From positions 1 through 64,000 of the forward strand of contig CALOAB010000011.1 of the NCBI GenBank assembly GCA_942491185.1: a DNA stretch of 64,000 bases. Direction: 5' to 3'. How positions within the stretch are numbered: position 1 is the first letter of the stretch; every line of letters begins with the position of its first letter. Source of the stretch: SLRI01 sp942491185 (lineage in GTDB: Bacteria > Pseudomonadota > Alphaproteobacteria > Geminicoccales > Geminicoccaceae). The notes under the pieces are model-generated. The model was not told the origin of the DNA, did no database searches, and saw nothing but the letters and a program-made list of their open reading frames with translations. This document shows positions 61,511 through 64,000 of this stretch, in pieces. A program made the translations under genes and the position numbers.

Positions 61511-62479
61511 ATGGGTCGCTTCAAGAGCTACCGCCCGCAAGGCGTCATTCCAGCGACGCTGATGGCGTTCCACGATGACCTGTCGATCGACGAGGCCGGC
61601 GCGCGTCGGCATCTGGCCGACGTGGCCGCGACGCCGGGGCTGAACGCGATCACGGTCAACGGCCATGCGTCCGAGGTGCATGCCTGCAGCCTGGACGAGC
61701 AGGCGCGGATCCTCGCGTTCTCGCTCGACGAGGTCGGCGATCGGCTGCCGCTGATCAATGGTGTCTATGCCGATGGCAGCCTGGAGGCGGCCCGCAGTGC
61801 GCGGATGGCGACGGCGGCCGGCGCCTCGGCGCTGCTCGTGTTTCCGCCGCAGAGCATGGCCATGGGCGGCCAGCTGCGCCCCGAGATGGCCCTGGCGCAT
61901 TTCGAGACCATCGCCGCTGCCACCGACCTGCCGCTGATCGTCTTTCAGTACCCGATGGCCACGGGCCTCGGCTATCCGCTCGAGACGCTGCTGCGTCTGG
62001 TCGATGCGGTGCCGTCCATCGTCGCCATCAAGGATTGGTCGAACGACGTGCCGGCCCACGAGCGGCACATCCGCACGCTGCAGGCCCTGCCACGGCCGGT
62101 CACCGTGCTCACCACGCATAGCGCCTGGCTGATGGCGTCGCTGACGCTCGGCTGCGACGGGCTGTTGTCGGGGGCCGGCAGCGTCGTTGCCGACCTGCAG
62201 GTCGCCCTGTTCGAGGCCGTTCGCGCCAAGGACCTCGCAACGGCGCAGCGCCTCAACGACCGGCTCTACCCGCTGATGCAGGCCTTCTACGCGCCGCCTT
62301 TCCTCGACATGCACAACCGCATGAAGGAATGCCTGGTCATGCTCGGCCGGCTCGAGCGCGCCGTGGTTCGCCCGCCGCTCTGCCGGCTGAGTGATGCCGA
62401 GCTCGGGCGACTGCGCACGGCGCTCCACGAAGCGGGCCTGCTCGGCCATGCCGGCGAGCCGGCCCAGGCCGCCGAATAG
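61511..62479 (+). CDS. Dihydrodipicolinate synthase/N-acetylneuraminate lyase family protein
   Basis: TIM-barrel aldolase of 322 aa. The Schiff-base lysine is in VAIKDWSND (strand 6) and the catalytic Tyr in VFQYPMATG (strand 5). GVIPATLMAFHDDLSIDEAG begins the fold. The GTT-type motif is replaced (TVNGHASEVHACS), as in family members acting on substrates other than aspartate semialdehyde. In this cluster it may cleave or form a bond in a pyruvate-linked intermediate. Substrate unknown. Confidence 0.85.
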   Translation: MGRFKSYRPQGVIPATLMAFHDDLSIDEAGARRHLADVAATPGLNAITVNGHASEVHACSLDEQARILAFSLDEVGDRLPLINGVYADGSLEAARSARMATAAGASALLVFPPQSMAMGGQLRPEMALAHFETIAAATDLPLIVFQYPMATGLGYPLETLLRLVDAVPSIVAIKDWSNDVPAHERHIRTLQALPRPVTVLTTHSAWLMASLTLGCDGLLSGAGSVVADLQVALFEAVRAKDLATAQRLNDRLYPLMQAFYAPPFLDMHNRMKECLVMLGRLERAVVRPPLCRLSDAELGRLRTALHEAGLLGHAGEPAQAAE

Positions 62480-62509
62480 GCGCCACCGCCATTTCATAGG
62501 AACTCCTCG

Positions 62510-63706
62510 ATGCTCGACCTTCTGGACGGCGTTCGCGTCGTCAGCTTCAACCACTTTCTCCTCGGCCCCGTCGGCATGCAGATCCTGGGCGATCTCGGTG
62601 CGGAGGTCATCGCGGTCGAGCCCATCGAGGGCGCCTTCCAGCGCGGCTTCGCCGGTGCCGGCACCTGGGTCGACGGGCAGTCCGCGCTGCAGATTTGCGG
62701 CAACCGCAACAAGAAGAGCCTCGCCGTCGATCTCAAGTCCAAAGAGGGCAGGGAGGTGGTCGGCCGGCTGGTCGAGCGGGCCGACGTCGTCTGCGAGAAC
62801 TTCCGCCCCGGCGTGATGGAGAAGCTGGGGCTGGGGTGCGAGACCTTGCGGGCCGCCAACCCGTCCTTGATCTATGCCGCGGCATCGGGCTTCGGCGTCG
62901 ACGGGCCCTATGCCAGCCGCCCTGGCCAGGACATGCTGATCCAGGCGATGTCCGGGCTCGCCAAGATCACCGGCGAGGCGGCGACCGGGCCGCGCACCGT
63001 TGGCGTGTCGGCCGCCGACCACCATGGTGCCGCACTGCTGGCGCTGGGCATCGTCGCGGCGCTGGTGCGCCGGGGCCGCACCGGCCAGGGCTGCCGGGTC
63101 GACGTCAACCTCTTGTCGGCCGCCATCGACCTGCAGATGGAATCGTTCGTCTGCTACCTCAATGCCACCAAGAAGCACGACGTGACGGCACCGCATCGGC
63201 TGGGCGGCTGGTACTACACGGCACCCTACGGCATCTATCCGGTCCGAGACGGGCATGTGGCGATCTCGATCACCACCATGGCAGCGCTCGGCAAGGCGCT
63301 GGACGCGCCGGAGCTGGCCGAAATCCCCGAGGCCGCGACCGTCGAGCGGAGCGACGAGATCGTCGCAATTCTGAACCGCGTCCTGCCGACCCGCAGCTTC
63401 GCCGACTGGCAGCCGCGGCTCGAGGCGGAGAAGATCTGGCACACGCGCGTCAACGACTACGACGACGTCAGGAACGACCCGCAGGTCCAGCACAACCAGA
63501 CCTTCGTGACGGTCGAGGGCGCCACCGGCGCCGACATCACGGTGGTCAACCACGCCATCCGCTACGATGGCGAGGCGGCGAGCGTCGGTCTGCCACCGCA
63601 GCAGCTGGGTGCCCAGACCCGCGAGATCCTGGCCGAGCTCGGCTACGATCCGGCGGCGATCGAGGCCTTGCTGGAAGCAGGCGCCGTCCGCGCCGCCGAG
63701 GATTGA
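62510..63706 (+). CDS. CaiB/BaiF CoA-transferase, module 2
   Basis: Family III CoA-transferase of 398 aa. LLDGVRVVSFNHFLLGPVGM opens the fold, CENFRPGVMEKLGLG follows, and the catalytic Asp is in SAADHHGAALLALGIVAALV. NDPQVQHNQTFV is the C-terminal block. It is a clear paralogue of the protein at 57486 and is convergent with a second MaoC gene. Confidence 0.92.
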   Translation: MLDLLDGVRVVSFNHFLLGPVGMQILGDLGAEVIAVEPIEGAFQRGFAGAGTWVDGQSALQICGNRNKKSLAVDLKSKEGREVVGRLVERADVVCENFRPGVMEKLGLGCETLRAANPSLIYAAASGFGVDGPYASRPGQDMLIQAMSGLAKITGEAATGPRTVGVSAADHHGAALLALGIVAALVRRGRTGQGCRVDVNLLSAAIDLQMESFVCYLNATKKHDVTAPHRLGGWYYTAPYGIYPVRDGHVAISITTMAALGKALDAPELAEIPEAATVERSDEIVAILNRVLPTRSFADWQPRLEAEKIWHTRVNDYDDVRNDPQVQHNQTFVTVEGATGADITVVNHAIRYDGEAASVGLPPQQLGAQTREILAELGYDPAAIEALLEAGAVRAAED

Positions 63707-63723
63707 TCGACCAGCCTCGGCTC

Positions 63724-64000
63724 TCAGGGCGCTGTGCGCGGCAACCAGGTCATGATGTGCTCAGCCACCAGCACGGTCTCGCCATGCTGGTTGGTCATTG
63801 TCACCTTGCCGGTCGAGCGGCGGCGCTCGGGCTCGACGCCGGCGATGCGGTAGGTCACCTCGATCGTGTCACCGATGAAGACGGGCTTGAGAAAGCGCAC
63901 GCCGTCATAGCCTGCCGAGACGGGCAGGAAGCTGTCGTCCGCAGCCGTGCAGCGCGCGCTCATCATCGAGGCGGTGGTGGATGAGAGCGACAGGACCAGC
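63724..64000 (-). CDS. MaoC-like hydratase, module 2, N-terminus off window
   Basis: The C-terminal 91 or so residues of a MaoC-type protein are visible: YDGVRFLKPVFIGDTIEVTY, then GVEPERRRSTGKVTMTNQHG and VLVAEHIMTWLP. This is closely similar to the C-terminal half of the protein at 58703. The D...H catalytic segment lies beyond position 64000. It converges with the second CoA-transferase. Confidence 0.88.
   Translation of the reverse strand, partial: LVLSLSSTTASMMSARCTAADDSFLPVSAGYDGVRFLKPVFIGDTIEVTYRIAGVEPERRRSTGKVTMTNQHGETVLVAEHIMTWLPRTAP

Overview
The window reads as chromosome of a GC-rich (roughly two-thirds G+C) alphaproteobacterium, possibly in or near the Rhodospirillales. The evidence is the gene repertoire: a suf operon headed by an Rrf2-type SUF regulator, a PyrX-like dihydroorotase next to pyrB, Liv-type transport fused into one operon with a molybdenum hydroxylase, many family III CoA-transferases and IS66. 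This placement is inference; there is no rRNA or other marker gene here.

Layout. 1-8248 (minus strand): one tight eight-gene operon for a Liv-type ABC importer (substrate-binding protein, two permeases, two ATPases) followed by the large, medium and small subunits of a xanthine dehydrogenase/CO dehydrogenase-like molybdenum hydroxylase. 8679-9866: an enolase-superfamily dehydratase. 9900-13131: an AT-richer patch of broken genes (HTH antitoxin, carbamoyltransferase, a possible dehydrogenase tail) around an intact membrane SGNH protein and a methyltransferase. 13817-16736: CoA-transferase, membrane protein, SUF regulator. 16800-22196: sufB-sufC-sufD-sufS-sufT. 22258-26203: two paralogous membrane-anchored alpha/beta hydrolases enclosing an EF-hand protein and a glycine-zipper lipoprotein. 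26351-28587: pyrB and a dihydroorotase-like pyrC without its HxH metal motif. 29355-32160: outer-membrane efflux protein, HlyD-type adaptor and the tail of a DUF3302-like gene whose front has been replaced by a piece of a sulfatase gene. 32836-35406: two SDRs and two small secreted proteins. 35427-39943 (minus strand): a four-gene 2-oxoacid:acceptor oxidoreductase in which a GltD-like flavoprotein with ferredoxin domains takes the place of the usual small ferredoxin subunit.

40200-45950 is the mobile region: a truncated repeat copy, an AT-rich segment with an unrecognised gene, a likely tape-measure remnant, an orphan nucleotidyltransferase, and a complete IS66 element (exact 8-bp target duplication) that itself carries a decayed IS1595-like element. 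45948-57341 is a sugar-type locus: sulfatase, two ABC substrate-binding/permease sets sharing one UgpC/MalK-type ATPase, a Gfo/Idh/MocA oxidoreductase and a cupin; the second binding protein has a frameshift at the signal peptide. 57486-64000 is an acyl-CoA catabolic cluster with two CoA-transferase/MaoC pairs, an enoyl-CoA hydratase, a TetR regulator, an SDR and a DHDPS-family aldolase.

The most unusual signal is a dispersed non-coding repeat of about 300 bp present three times (13364-13670, 28735-29145, 40241-40545). It combines 21-bp-period direct repeats with an array of short perfect palindromes spaced about 31 bp apart, and it is not explained by any gene family recognised here.
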